This document shows, piece after piece, positions 28,975 through 37,426 of a stretch of 64,000 nt of DNA. The translations under genes were made by a program, and so were the position numbers. How positions within the stretch are numbered: position 1 is the first letter of the stretch; every line of letters begins with the position of its first letter. Origin of the DNA: Trebonia sp963785645 (GTDB lineage Bacteria; Actinomycetota; Actinomycetes; Streptosporangiales; Streptosporangiaceae); contig CAWAWG010000016.1 in the NCBI GenBank assembly GCA_963785645.1, positions 248,001 to 312,000 on the forward strand, written 5' to 3'. Below the pieces are notes generated by a model. The model did not search any database and had not been told where the DNA came from. It saw nothing but the letters and a program-made list of their open reading frames with translations.

Positions 28975-30524
28975 CTAGCCCGCGGGCGCCGCCATCGGGT
29001 TGATGCCGGCCAGGTCGTCTCGCCGCACCCGGAGCATGACGAGCGCGACGACCAGGGTAAGCAGCGTGATCCCGGCCGACACGACGAAGCCGCGGGAGAA
29101 CCCGTAGGCGAGCGCGTGGTCCGTCATCGCGGTCGTGACGTGCCCGGACTTCCCGGCGGCGGAGCGCAGGCTTGAGGAGACCGCGCTCCACGCCACCGTG
29201 CCGAGTACCGCGAGCCCGATCGCCCCGCCGACCTGCTGGCCGGTGTTCAGCAGCGAGGACGCGACGCCGGTGTCGCCATCAGCCACCTTGGTCAGCGAAA
29301 CCAGGGTCATCGGGACGAACATCAGCCCGATCCCCGCGGCCGTGACCATCATCGGGCCGAGCACCCCGCCCGCGTAGCTGCTGTACTCGTTCAGCCTCGA
29401 CAGCCAGAACAGCCCGCCCGCGGCGATCACGGAGCCCGCGATGAGCAGCGGCCGCGCACCGATCCGGGGGACGAGCTGTGCGGCCACGCCGGACATCGCC
29501 ATCACGGTGACCATGACCGGCAGGTAGGCCACCCCGGTCTTCAGCGCACTGTAGCCCCAGACGTCCTGAAGGAAGAGCGTCAGGAAAAAGAACATCCCGA
29601 ACAGCGCCGTGGTCACGAACAGCGCGATCAGGTAGGCACCGGAACGGTCACGGCTGCGCAGCACCCGGACCGGCAGCAGCGGGTTCCCGCTGCGCGCCTC
29701 GATCACGGCGAACGCTGCCAGCAGCACCGCCGCCGCCACGAGCGAGACGACGACCTTGGCGTCCCCCCAGTGCGCGCTGTCGCCCGCGCCGGCCGGGGTG
29801 GCACTGGTCAGCCCGTACACCAGGGCGGCCAGACCGAGCGACGCGGTCACCGCGCCCGGCAGGTCGAAGCTCCCCGGCCGCCGCTCCGACTCGCTGAGCA
29901 CTCGCGGCGCCAAGAGCGCGACGACGGCCCCGATCGGCACGTTCACGAACAGCACCCAGCGCCAGTCGAGGTAGTTGACCAGCAGGCCGCCGGCGATCAG
30001 CCCGACCGAGCCCCCGGCGACGCTCATCGCCGCGTATACGCCCATCGCCCGGTTCCGCGGCGCTCCCTCGGGGAACGTCACCGCGATCAGCGACAGCGCG
30101 GTGGTCGCGGCGAACGCGGCGCCGGCCCCTGGACGGCCCGCGCGGTCAGCAGCCAGGCCTGGCTGGTGGCCAGCCCGCCGAGCAGCGAGGCGGCCGAGAA
30201 CAGCAGGATGCCGAAGATGAATACCCGGCGCCGGCCGAGCAGGTCGCCGGATCTCCCGCCGAGCAGCATCAGGCCGCCGAAGGCGAGCGTGTACCCGTTA
30301 AGCACCCACTCCAGGTTGCTGCCGGAAAAGTGCAGCGCATGCTGGATGTGAGCCAGCGCCACGTTCACGATCGTCGTGTCAAGCACGACCATGAGCTGCG
30401 CGGTCGCGATCACGGCGAGCGCGAGACCGAGCCGCCGCGGCGGCGTACCCGCCGCCTGGCGCCCCCCGGCGGCGGGCCGCAGCGGCCCCGCCTCGGGCGA
30501 GGTCTCTGATGACGTTGCGGACAA
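28975..30524 (-). CDS. MFS transporter, DHA2 (EmrB/QacA) drug:H+ antiporter type (frameshifted)
   Basis: About 516 residues with 14 predicted membrane segments. The N-terminal half has the DHA2 signatures VLDTTIVNVALAHIQ (first helix, acidic residue) and LGGRSGDLLGRRRVF (cytoplasmic loop). The C-terminal half starts with TFPEGAPRNRAMGVYAAMSV and runs to the end. A single frame change near 30125 separates the halves. It diverges from a TetR gene with two palindromic operators, so induction by an exported compound is likely. Substrate unknown. Confidence 0.85.
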
Positions 30525-30689
30525 GGCATTCCCCTTACCTGATTTTGGGCATGGTTCACTCGTGAAATGAGGCAGTGTGGTTTTAAGAGAAGAGCGGTTA
30601 TCCCGAACGGAAGCGTGCGTTGCCCGGTCCGCGCCGGGCTGCGCGCGCTGTCCCGGCGGGCCCTTCCCGCTCCGATCTCCCCCTCCCGC

Positions 30690-30736
30690 TATAATCGGGA
30701 TGGCCGTCCCGATTACTATCCGGGATGAGCATCCCG
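30690..30736 (+). promoter_or_regulatory. Promoter with two palindromic TetR operators
   Basis: TATAAT at 30690-30695 abuts the 16-bp palindrome CGGGATGGCCGTCCCG (30696-30711); a second, CGGGATGAGCATCCCG, lies at 30721-30736. The two are 25 bases apart, on about the same helix face, and just ahead of the TetR gene; binding would block the promoter. Confidence 0.6.
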
Positions 30737-30776
30737 TTTGTCAAGCGACGGGCCACCAGACGGGAGGAAGGCACCG

Positions 30777-31343
30777 ATGACGGACACGCTGCGGCCGATG
30801 CGCGCCGATGCGCGGCGCAACCGGGAGCACATCCTGGAAGTCGCCTTCCGGGCATTCGCCTCGGAAGGGCTGTCGGTGCCCGTCCAGGAGATCGCGCGCC
30901 GGGCCGGCGTGGGCACCGGCACCGTGAGCAGGCATTTCCCCACCAAGGAATCCCTGTTCGAGGCGGTCATACTGAACCGGGCAGCGTGGCTCGCCGAACA
31001 GGCGGCCACCCTCGCCCGCTCAGACGATCCGGGAGCGGCCTTCTTCGAGTACTTCACACTGCTCATCGCGGAAGGCGCGGCAAACCTGGGCGTGGCCGAG
31101 TCCCTCATGGGCGCCGGCTACGACCTGGACGCGGCCTGCCTAGGCGAGGGGTTCGACCTGAAGGGCGCGCTCAGCGAACTGCTTGTTCGCGCGCAGCGGG
31201 CCGGCGCGGTCCGCCCGGACGTCGACGGAGATGACGTGAAGGCACTCATGACCAGCTGCCTCAACCGGACGCCGACGGAAGCGGACCCGACCGCCCGCGA
31301 CCGCATGATCGCGATCGCCACCCAGGGCCTGAGAAACTCGTAA
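30777..31343 (+). CDS. TetR/AcrR family transcriptional repressor
   Basis: 188 residues. The helix-turn-helix (FRAFASEGLSVPVQEIARRA, then GVGTGTVSRHFPTKESLF) spans about 18-60; the C-terminal domain has ANLGVAESLMGAGYDL and an SCLNRTP ending of the SbtR-like type. ATG 30777 follows GGGAGGAAGG. Divergent from the MFS pump and preceded by two palindromes, it is the probable repressor of both genes. Ligand unknown. Confidence 0.9.
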   Translation: MTDTLRPMRADARRNREHILEVAFRAFASEGLSVPVQEIARRAGVGTGTVSRHFPTKESLFEAVILNRAAWLAEQAATLARSDDPGAAFFEYFTLLIAEGAANLGVAESLMGAGYDLDAACLGEGFDLKGALSELLVRAQRAGAVRPDVDGDDVKALMTSCLNRTPTEADPTARDRMIAIATQGLRNS

Positions 31344-31399
31344 CAGAACCGCCCCCGTCCCGCCGGCACCGCGCCCGTCCCGGGTTGCGCTCCGCGCCT

Positions 31400-31525
31400 G
31401 TTGCTGTTATCCAGCAACAAGCGGCCATCCACACGGATAGTGGATAGCCGCACACGCTATGGAGCGTACAGATATCCACTATCTTGCCGGCAGCGGGCAG
31501 CGCAGCGCGCTTGTTGCTGTTATCC
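31400..31525. repeat. Nested inverted repeats with flanking 13-bp direct repeat
   Basis: Outer arms CAGCAACAAGCG (31412-31423) and its complement (31508-31519) enclose inner arms GATAGTGGATA (31436-31446) and its complement (31473-31483). GTTGCTGTTATCC occurs at 31400 and again at 31513. The left copy itself forms a 7-bp hairpin. This lies between two gene 3' ends; it could be a bidirectional terminator or a small inverted-repeat element. Confidence 0.65.
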
Positions 31526-31999
31526 GGGTATACGGCTGCGGATGTCCGCGACGAAGCGCCGGACCATCCCCGGGTCGCGGAGCACGTGGACCTGGACGCG
31601 GGGCAGGTGCGCGGCGATCGCGATCCGCAGCCCCGGCAGGCTGCGTCGCCGGTAGGACCAGACCCAGCCCCAGTACTCGGCCCGCTCCCGGCCCCGGCGC
31701 AGGGTCCGCCACGCACAGCGCGGGAAGCCGAAGTCCAGGACGACGATCGTGTCGGCGGCGGCCAGCCGGGACGACAGGCCGGTGTCGTAGGGCCCGAGGT
31801 CGCCGTCGATGATCCACCGCTCGCCCGCGACCAGTTCCCGGTGCCTGGCGACCCAGACCTCCGCCTGGGCGGGCGTAGCCCCCGGCTGCCAGAACAGGCG
31901 GTCAAGCTCAATCGCGGGGAGGCCGGTCAGCTCGCTAAGCTGCCGGGCGAGCACGGACTTGCCCGCACCGCCCCGTCCCAGGATGACCACTCGCCGCAT
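31520..31999 (-). CDS. P-loop NTPase, adenylate-kinase/topology-modulation-like
   Basis: 159 residues from ATG 31999. The N-terminus RVVILGRGGAGKSVLARQLS is a Walker A loop, followed by LPAIELDRLFWQPG and ERWIIDGDLG, a pattern typical of small nucleotide-kinase-like proteins annotated as DNA topology modulation (FlaR) or AAA ATPase. The C-terminal RDPGMVRRFVADIR region lies over the nested inverted repeat. Substrate not known. Confidence 0.75.
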   Translation of the reverse strand: MRRVVILGRGGAGKSVLARQLSELTGLPAIELDRLFWQPGATPAQAEVWVARHRELVAGERWIIDGDLGPYDTGLSSRLAAADTIVVLDFGFPRCAWRTLRRGRERAEYWGWVWSYRRRSLPGLRIAIAAHLPRVQVHVLRDPGMVRRFVADIRSRIPG

Positions 32000-32185
32000 T
32001 CCTTCATCCTGCCTGCCAGGCGCCGCTGGCACGACCTGTTTATCGCCCCGCAACGCATGCCGGGTACCCAGCGTGCCCGATCCATAACTCAGCTGAACCC
32101 AATGTCGGCTACTTCCGTACTAACGAGTGAGGATGCAACGCCGGGTGCGACAGGCGGAGGCCAGCGGTGAGGGTGGACCGGGTCG

Positions 32186-32687
32186 ATGAGTATGACTCAG
32201 CCCAGCGCTCCCCCGGCCTCCGCCCCGCCGACGCTCCGGCGAAGATGCCAGCCGACGCTCCGCAGGCGAAAAGGTCCGCCCGGTCGGAACCGCCCGCGAG
32301 GCCGAGCTGGATCGGCGGGCGATCGAGCGACGGCTCCACCGGGTCCTCGTCGACCACGTCTACGGCGTGGCCCGCGACGCGTAGACGGAGGCGGCCCCGG
32401 ACCTGCGGGCCGCCTGGGAAAACCATAAACAGCGATATCCGGAACGACAGCGGCATACTCCCGAGACCACAGCCGACGGCGGTTGGGCGGCCGGAGTACT
32501 TCGCCGGATTAAGAACGGCGGGGGGACAACCGACGAGGTTTTTTCCAGCGAACTGAAGTGGATATTCTCACCACTTATGTACGAGGCCGAGCACGGTGAC
32601 CTGGAAAATGAATTTGTCCCGATCAGCGAAGCGGAAGCATCCCGGATCGTGGCTCGGATCAAGGAGATAGCGGCGTCGGCCGAATAG
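32186..32687 (+). pseudogene. Broken hypothetical gene
   Basis: Coding-like sequence appears in three frames in order: a start MSMTQPSAPPASAPP, then TAREAELDRRAIERRLHRVL ending at a TAG near 32383, then APDLRAAWENHKQRYPER and a convincing tail (SELKWIFSPLMYEAEHGDLE, EAEASRIVARIKEIAASAE) ending at TAG 32685-32687. The last 230 bases are open and lower in GC. I do not recognise the family. Frame breaks near 32230 and 32383. Confidence 0.4.
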
Positions 32688-33330
32688 GAGCCTGCCATTC
32701 TGGGACACGGCAGGTTGATCCGTTCGTTGACGGGATCCTCCGCGCCCCACTGGCAAGGCAGCCACCAGTTGGACCGTTGCCGGAATGCTCGCCTCTCGCG
32801 CTCCCCATCTGGCCGCCCGTTCCTCGGTTCCGCTGACATACAGGGATTGAAAGGCCTGGGTCGGTGACGCGTCCCCCGGGATGCCCTCGGGGACATATGG
32901 GGCATCGTGCCTAAATATCCCGGTGCAGGCGAGGCGCTGCGAGTGAGGCGCTGCGGGCGATGGGGCGGTCGCCAAGGTTTTCGCTTTACTGGTCAATAAA
33001 GCAGGCTATAACCTGCGGAATTGACCCGGTAACGGGCCGCGTCGCGGGAGCGGGCGGATCTTCCGGGCATATCCGGCACGCGCCCGGGGCGCCCGCCGGG
33101 CGGCGAGATCCTTAGGTCGGTGACATTGCACCGGGGCGGGCAAAATATCCGCCGCGGTGCCGGTGCGGTGCGGACCTCGGCCCTTCAAATCCCTGTGGGT
33201 TAGGCGTGCCGCTCCCTGTGGGTTAGGCGTGCCGCGAAGGATTTATGGCGGGACGCCGGGCCGGACCTCGACCAGGCCTGGGCCAGGATGAGAAAGGTTG
33301 CCGCTCAGGTGTGGCGGATAGCTTTGAAGG
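32688..33330. other. Non-coding or decayed stretch
   Basis: No gene recognised on either strand. It holds a short duplication GAGGCGCTGCG near 32930-32955 and the exact 23-bp tandem repeat at 33190. GC drops around 32980-33010. Confidence 0.4.
33190..33235. repeat. Exact 23-bp tandem duplication
   Basis: Two back-to-back identical 23-base units (33190-33212 and 33213-33235), each starting TCCCTGTGGGTTAGG. Confidence 0.9.
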
Positions 33331-33612
33331 GTGTTCGCGCTCGGGTTTGCCGCCGTGGTTTTCTTGGTGTTCCTGGCGGGGGTGATCCGCGAGCCGCGGT
33401 CCTTCGGGAATGCGGTGCTGCTCGGGCTGACGCTCGCGTTTGGGGCGAGGGTCTGCTCCAGCCGGGAAGAGCGATATGGCGCGGCGAGAGTAACTTCCGC
33501 TGCTGGGGAGGCGAGCCTCACCCTGGAGTCCTCGGTAACGATGGCGCCTGCCAGGCGGCGGATTTTAGGCGGCCAGGCCGCGGCCGTACCTGGATCCGGC
33601 ACCGCGTTATAG
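33331..33612 (+). pseudogene. N-terminal fragment of a membrane protein (YdcF-like start)
   Basis: GTG 33331 opens two hydrophobic helices (VFALGFAAVVFLVFLAGVI, then REPRSFGNAVLLGLTLAFGA) resembling the start of actinobacterial YdcF-type membrane proteins. After about 40 residues the frame turns into a composition without membrane character and ends at 33612. Probably a truncated remnant; a small real membrane protein is the alternative. Confidence 0.35.
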
Positions 33613-33652
33613 TGACTGCCGAGACCAGCCGATTCTGGAAGGCGGGCACCTC

Positions 33653-34447
33653 ATGACCGGTGAGGAACTCGTAGTGCCTGGAATCGACGTGACCAGGCCG
33701 TCCGTTGCCCGGATCTACGATTTCTGGCTGGGCGGGAAGGACAACTTCGCCGTCGACAGGGAAACGGGCGGCCGGATGGCCGAGATCAACCCGTCGCTGC
33801 CGCGCCTGGTCCGCGACAACCGGCGGTTTCTGTGTGCCGCCGCTGCCCGCGCCGCCGGCGCCGGGGTTGGCCAGTTCCTCGACCTGGGCGCGGGGCTGCC
33901 CGCGCATCCCGCGGTGCACGAGGCCGTCCGGGAGGTGAACCCGGACGCGCGAGTGTGCTACGTGGACAACGACCCGGCGGCCGCTCTCCACGCGAAGGCG
34001 CTGCTAGCCGGCGCTAACGGGCTGGCTGCGGTTAACGCGGACCTCGCAGAGCCGGAGGCGGTGCTCGCCCACGCGGAGGTGCGGGCCGTGCTTGACTTCG
34101 CCAAGCCCGTGGGCATCATCCTGGGGGCGGTGCTGCACTTCCGGCCGGCCGACGCGGCAGCGCGGCTGTGCGCGGCGTACATGGGCCGCGCGGCCGTCGG
34201 CTCGTGGCTCATCGTTTCCACCGGTCATTACCAGGACGAGGAACTCGCCGACCGGGTTCAGCAGGCCGCCCCGCACGCTCGGTTTCGCAACCACGACGCC
34301 GTGGCCGTGGCCAGCTGGCTGGCGGGGCTGGAGATCGTGCCGCCCGGGGTATGCGAAGCGGGCGGGTGGATGGCGGGCACCGGCGGCGGGCCGGCCGCGC
34401 GCCCGGTGTACGCGCTGGCCGCAGCCGCGGTCAAGACAGGAGGCTGA
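33653..34447 (+). CDS. SAM-dependent methyltransferase, DUF574 family
   Basis: 264 residues. The N-terminal signature VTRPSVARIYDFWLGGKDNF is intact. The SAM loop reads QFLDLGAGLPAHPAVHEAV, more divergent than the GTGIPT form of the other copies, followed by VCYVDNDPAAALHA and IILGAVLHF. The usual C-terminal GAVARK is replaced by VYALAAAAVKTGG, so this copy is the most divergent of the four. Intact frame. Followed by a NUDIX gene on the same strand. Confidence 0.87.
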   Translation: MTGEELVVPGIDVTRPSVARIYDFWLGGKDNFAVDRETGGRMAEINPSLPRLVRDNRRFLCAAAARAAGAGVGQFLDLGAGLPAHPAVHEAVREVNPDARVCYVDNDPAAALHAKALLAGANGLAAVNADLAEPEAVLAHAEVRAVLDFAKPVGIILGAVLHFRPADAAARLCAAYMGRAAVGSWLIVSTGHYQDEELADRVQQAAPHARFRNHDAVAVASWLAGLEIVPPGVCEAGGWMAGTGGGPAARPVYALAAAAVKTGG

Positions 34448-34550
34448 GGTCTCAAGACGCAGCGCTTTCTCGCAAAACGGCGCTTTCTCCAAACACAGCG
34501 CCCTGTCTAAATGCGGTGCCGTCTTCCGGCACGGTAGCTCTGACCTGCTC

Positions 34551-34991
34551 GTGCGGGCCTGGCAGGCGGCCGGGCCGTGGCAAGGGTGGCTGGCGTGGCG
34601 GCTGCATTCACGCTTCGGTGTCGGCGTTACCGGGATCGTCCGGGCGCAGGACGGGCGGGTGCTGCTGCTGCGGCACCGGCTGTGGTCGGCCGGCGGGCAG
34701 TGGGGTTTCCCCAGCGGGTTCGCGCGACGGGGCGAGACGTTCCAGGAGACGGTCGTCCGTGAAGCCCGCGAGGAGACCGGCCTGACGGTACGGGTCGGAA
34801 GGCTGCTTGAGCTGCGCAGCGGCTTCCGGTACCGGGTCGAGGTGTACTACGAGGCCGCGCTGGTCGGCGGCATCGACGGCCTCGTGCTCGACGGTCGCGA
34901 GATCCTCGAGGCCCGGCTGTTCACGCTGGACGCCCTGCCCGCCGGCATGCCGCCGCTGCACCGGGAACTCGCGAAACGCCAGGGCAGGTAG
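34551..34991 (+). CDS. NUDIX hydrolase
   Basis: About 146 residues. The Nudix box GFARRGETFQETVVREAREE (continuing TGL) has all metal-binding glutamates. FGVGVTGIVRAQDGRVLLLR is the first strand pair. GTG 34551 is a tentative start; the frame is open back through the methyltransferase, and the stretch 34455-34520 encodes a degenerate serine/phenylalanine repeat (SAFSQNG, GAFSKHS) that may be part of a longer N-terminus. Substrate of the nucleoside-diphosphate-X class unknown. Confidence 0.82.
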   Translation: MRAWQAAGPWQGWLAWRLHSRFGVGVTGIVRAQDGRVLLLRHRLWSAGGQWGFPSGFARRGETFQETVVREAREETGLTVRVGRLLELRSGFRYRVEVYYEAALVGGIDGLVLDGREILEARLFTLDALPAGMPPLHRELAKRQGR

Positions 34992-35003
34992 CTCGGGACG
35001 CCG

Positions 35004-35519
35004 TCAGTCCTCGTCTGGCTTGTCCGGGAAGCGGTCGCCGATCAGCTTCGTGAGGTGCTCCACTTGCTCGGCCAGGTCCTGGTTGGTCACCACGTCGTTG
35101 AGCGTGAGGCGGATGGCGGCGAGTTCGCGGGCCAGGTACTCGGTGTCGGCCTGGGTGCGCGCGGCGACCTGGCGGTCCCGCTCGGTGGTGGCCCGGTCCC
35201 GCTCGTCCTGCCGGTTCTGCGCGAGCAGGATGAGCGGGGCGGCGTACGCCGCCTGGGTGGAGAAGGCCAGGTTGAGCAGGATGAACGGGTACGGGTCCCA
35301 GTGGTGGATGATGCCGAGGGTGTTGACGATGATCCAGACGATCACGAACAGCGTCTGACCGAAGAGGTACTTGCCGGTGCCGAGGAAGCGGGCGAGGCCC
35401 TCGGAGAACCGGCCGAACGCGTCGGCGTCGTACAGCGTCCCGCGCACGGGCGCGCCCTTCGGGACCGACAGGTCGTTCCTGTCCCCCACCGGACCGCGGA
35501 AAGAAGTGAACCGTGCCAT
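35004..35519 (-). CDS. DUF1003 domain membrane protein
   Basis: 171 residues. Two membrane helices (TLFVIVWIIVNTLGI and PFILLNLAFSTQAAYAAPLI) with the family motif DPYPFILLNLAFS, then the conserved QNRQDERDRATTERDR and a C-terminal coiled-coil (TLNDVVTNQDLAEQVEHLTK). ATG 35519 overlaps the stop of the upstream MgtE_N-CBS gene (TGATG), so they are coupled. The pair is common in actinobacteria; its role, presumably in ion or magnesium handling, is unproven. Confidence 0.9.
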   Translation of the reverse strand: MARFTSFRGPVGDRNDLSVPKGAPVRGTLYDADAFGRFSEGLARFLGTGKYLFGQTLFVIVWIIVNTLGIIHHWDPYPFILLNLAFSTQAAYAAPLILLAQNRQDERDRATTERDRQVAARTQADTEYLARELAAIRLTLNDVVTNQDLAEQVEHLTKLIGDRFPDKPDED

Positions 35520-36772
35520 CAGGTGCTGTCTCCGTTCCGCCGCCGCCAGCCGGCCGGCAGCAGCCGGTCGAGCACGTCGTCCACGGTGACCGCGCCGACG
35601 AGCCGTCCGGCGTTGTCGCACACCGCGACGCCGATGAAGTTGTAGGCGGCCAGTCGCGCGGCCAGTTCACGCTCGGGCAGGTCGGGCTTGACGAAGACCC
35701 GGTCCTCGATGCATTCGCCGACCGGGACGGACGGCGCGCGGCGCAGCAGCCGCTGGAACCCGACGCTGCCCAGGTAGCGGCCGGTCGGCGTCAGCAGCGG
35801 CGGCTCGCATACGTAGACCTGTGCGGCGGTCGTGGCCGGGAGGTCGCGGTCCCTGACCCGGGCCAGGACCTCGGCGACCGGCGCGTCCGGGGCGAAGACA
35901 AGCGGCTGGGAGGTCATCAGCCCGCCCGCGGTGGCCTTGTCGTAGCGGAGCAGGCGGCGGAGGTCCTCGGCCTGGACCGACTGCATCGCGGTGAGCAGGC
36001 GCTCCCGCTGCTCGGCGGGCATCTCGCCGAGCAGGTCGGCGGCGTCGTCCGGCTCCATCTCCTCGACGACGTCGGCGCTGCGCTCGACGTCGTCGAGGCT
36101 GTTGAGCAGCCGGATCTGATCCTGCTCGGGCATCTCCTCAAGCAGGTCGGCCAGTTCCTCGTCGTCAAGGGCGGCGGCCAGCTGGCTGCGCCGGGCCTGC
36201 GGCAGCGAATCGAACGCGGTGGCCAGGTCGGCCGGGGCCATCTCGCGCAGGCTGGTGAGCTGCTCCGCCAGGGGGCCCGGCTCGAACAGGGCGCGGCAGT
36301 CCTCCCAGGGAATGATCTCCGGCCCGCGCGTCCGCAGCATCCGCCCCTTGGTGACCGCGAGCGCGGTCACCTCCCAGCGGTCGCGCGCCAGCTCACGGTT
36401 CACGATGGCCACGTCGGCGACGGTTCCTGAGGGGGTGCGCCGGCCGTAGAGGCTGCTCGCCAGTATCTCGCCGGTCCGCTTGTTGAACGGGTCCAGGTCG
36501 ACGGTGCCGCCGAGCAGCTGCGCTCCTTCGGCGGACACCTCTCTGATCCGGCCGAAGGGTACGAAGATCTGCCGGCGGCGCAACTGGACGACAAGGCCGA
36601 GCGCGCGCGGCGGCTCATTGCCCGCGACCGGCCAGATGACCACGTCGCGGACCCGGCCGAGGGCGCGGCTGTCGCTGTCGAGCAGCGGCCGGCCGGTGAG
36701 GCGGGCGGTGAACACCTGAATCTCAGGGTCAGGCCTGGCGGCGCTTCCTGGCGCTCCCGCGGTAGTGGTCAC
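35519..36772 (-). CDS. PRC-barrel / MgtE N-terminal / CBS-pair protein without channel domain
   Basis: 417 residues. Residues about 25-160 form PRC-barrel-like modules (LLDSDSRALGRVRDVVIWPV), 165-275 a superhelical MgtE N-terminal domain (LLEEMPEQDQIRLLNSLDD, EMEPDDAADLLGEMP), and 280-415 a CBS pair ending VTVDDVLDRLLPAGWRRR. The transmembrane channel of true MgtE is absent, so this is a soluble Mg2+/nucleotide sensor-like protein, translationally coupled to a DUF1003 membrane protein that may be its partner. Confidence 0.88.
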   Translation of the reverse strand: MTTTAGAPGSAARPDPEIQVFTARLTGRPLLDSDSRALGRVRDVVIWPVAGNEPPRALGLVVQLRRRQIFVPFGRIREVSAEGAQLLGGTVDLDPFNKRTGEILASSLYGRRTPSGTVADVAIVNRELARDRWEVTALAVTKGRMLRTRGPEIIPWEDCRALFEPGPLAEQLTSLREMAPADLATAFDSLPQARRSQLAAALDDEELADLLEEMPEQDQIRLLNSLDDVERSADVVEEMEPDDAADLLGEMPAEQRERLLTAMQSVQAEDLRRLLRYDKATAGGLMTSQPLVFAPDAPVAEVLARVRDRDLPATTAAQVYVCEPPLLTPTGRYLGSVGFQRLLRRAPSVPVGECIEDRVFVKPDLPERELAARLAAYNFIGVAVCDNAGRLVGAVTVDDVLDRLLPAGWRRRNGDST

Positions 36773-36843
36773 CCGACCATTATCTGCGAACCGTTTTCAT
36801 GCTGGCGAACCACGGTTCCCTGAGTTCTGCTGGCTGGCCGCTC

Positions 36844-37383
36844 TCAGGGCCGACGGGCGGATGAAAAGAGTTCCTGCCGTCGGCCGGCGGTGCGGTTCAC
36901 CGGGCCGAGCCTCAGCCGGTGCACGCGCAGCCGGCCGCCCTCCTGGCCGACGGCGACGGTGAGCACGCAGCGGCGCGCCCGCGGCGCGGCCGGCAGCGCG
37001 AGTTCGGCGATGCCGCCCGCCGGGGCGATACCGACCGTTTCGTACCTGCCTGGCCGGAATTTCCTTCCGCCCGTCCACCGGGGGACGCTGACGCTGTGCG
37101 GTCCGGTGAGCAGCGCGGGCAGCAGTGCCCGCCGGGCGTTCAGCGCGGTGAGCACGGGCGTGCCCGACGGGTTGCGCACGGTCACGACGATCACCGAAGC
37201 TGCCTCGCCGGGCGACACCGCGCCGGACCGCGGCCCCGGCCCGAGCTGGGCGGCGACCTGCGCGTCACCCGGGCGGTCGCCGTTCCGCAGGCCGGCCGTC
37301 AGGCAGCAGTACGCGGCGGCGGACAGGACCGTCGCCGCGGTTATCCCGCAGACAGTGGTAATCCAGAAAACGTAGGTGAGCAC
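36844..37383 (-). CDS. Single-pass membrane protein of unknown function
   Basis: 179 residues from GTG 37383. One N-terminal helix (FWITTVCGITAATVLSAAAY) is followed by a probable extracytoplasmic beta-rich domain (EAASVIVVTVRNPSGTPVL, CVLTVAVGQEGGRLRVHRLR). No family recognised. It diverges from the MocR gene with only 29 bases between starts and is likely under the same palindrome. Confidence 0.7.
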   Translation of the reverse strand: MLTYVFWITTVCGITAATVLSAAAYCCLTAGLRNGDRPGDAQVAAQLGPGPRSGAVSPGEAASVIVVTVRNPSGTPVLTALNARRALLPALLTGPHSVSVPRWTGGRKFRPGRYETVGIAPAGGIAELALPAAPRARRCVLTVAVGQEGGRLRVHRLRLGPVNRTAGRRQELFSSARRP

Positions 37384-37400
37384 CGCCCCAATCTGGCATC

Positions 37401-37426
37401 ATTGGCACTGTCATGACAGTGCCAAT
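37401..37426. promoter_or_regulatory. Perfect 26-bp palindrome over the MocR start codon
   Basis: ATTGGCACTGTCA (37401-37413) followed by its exact complement (37414-37426). The ATG of the MocR gene starts at 37413, in the centre. A further half-site TGGCA precedes it at 37394. Strong candidate for an autoregulatory operator also covering the divergent membrane gene. Confidence 0.75.

Noticed and set aside
32360..32996. Minus-strand open frames at 32.4-33.0 kb
   Set aside because: They run opposite the better-supported plus-strand hypothetical tail and have no recognisable content.
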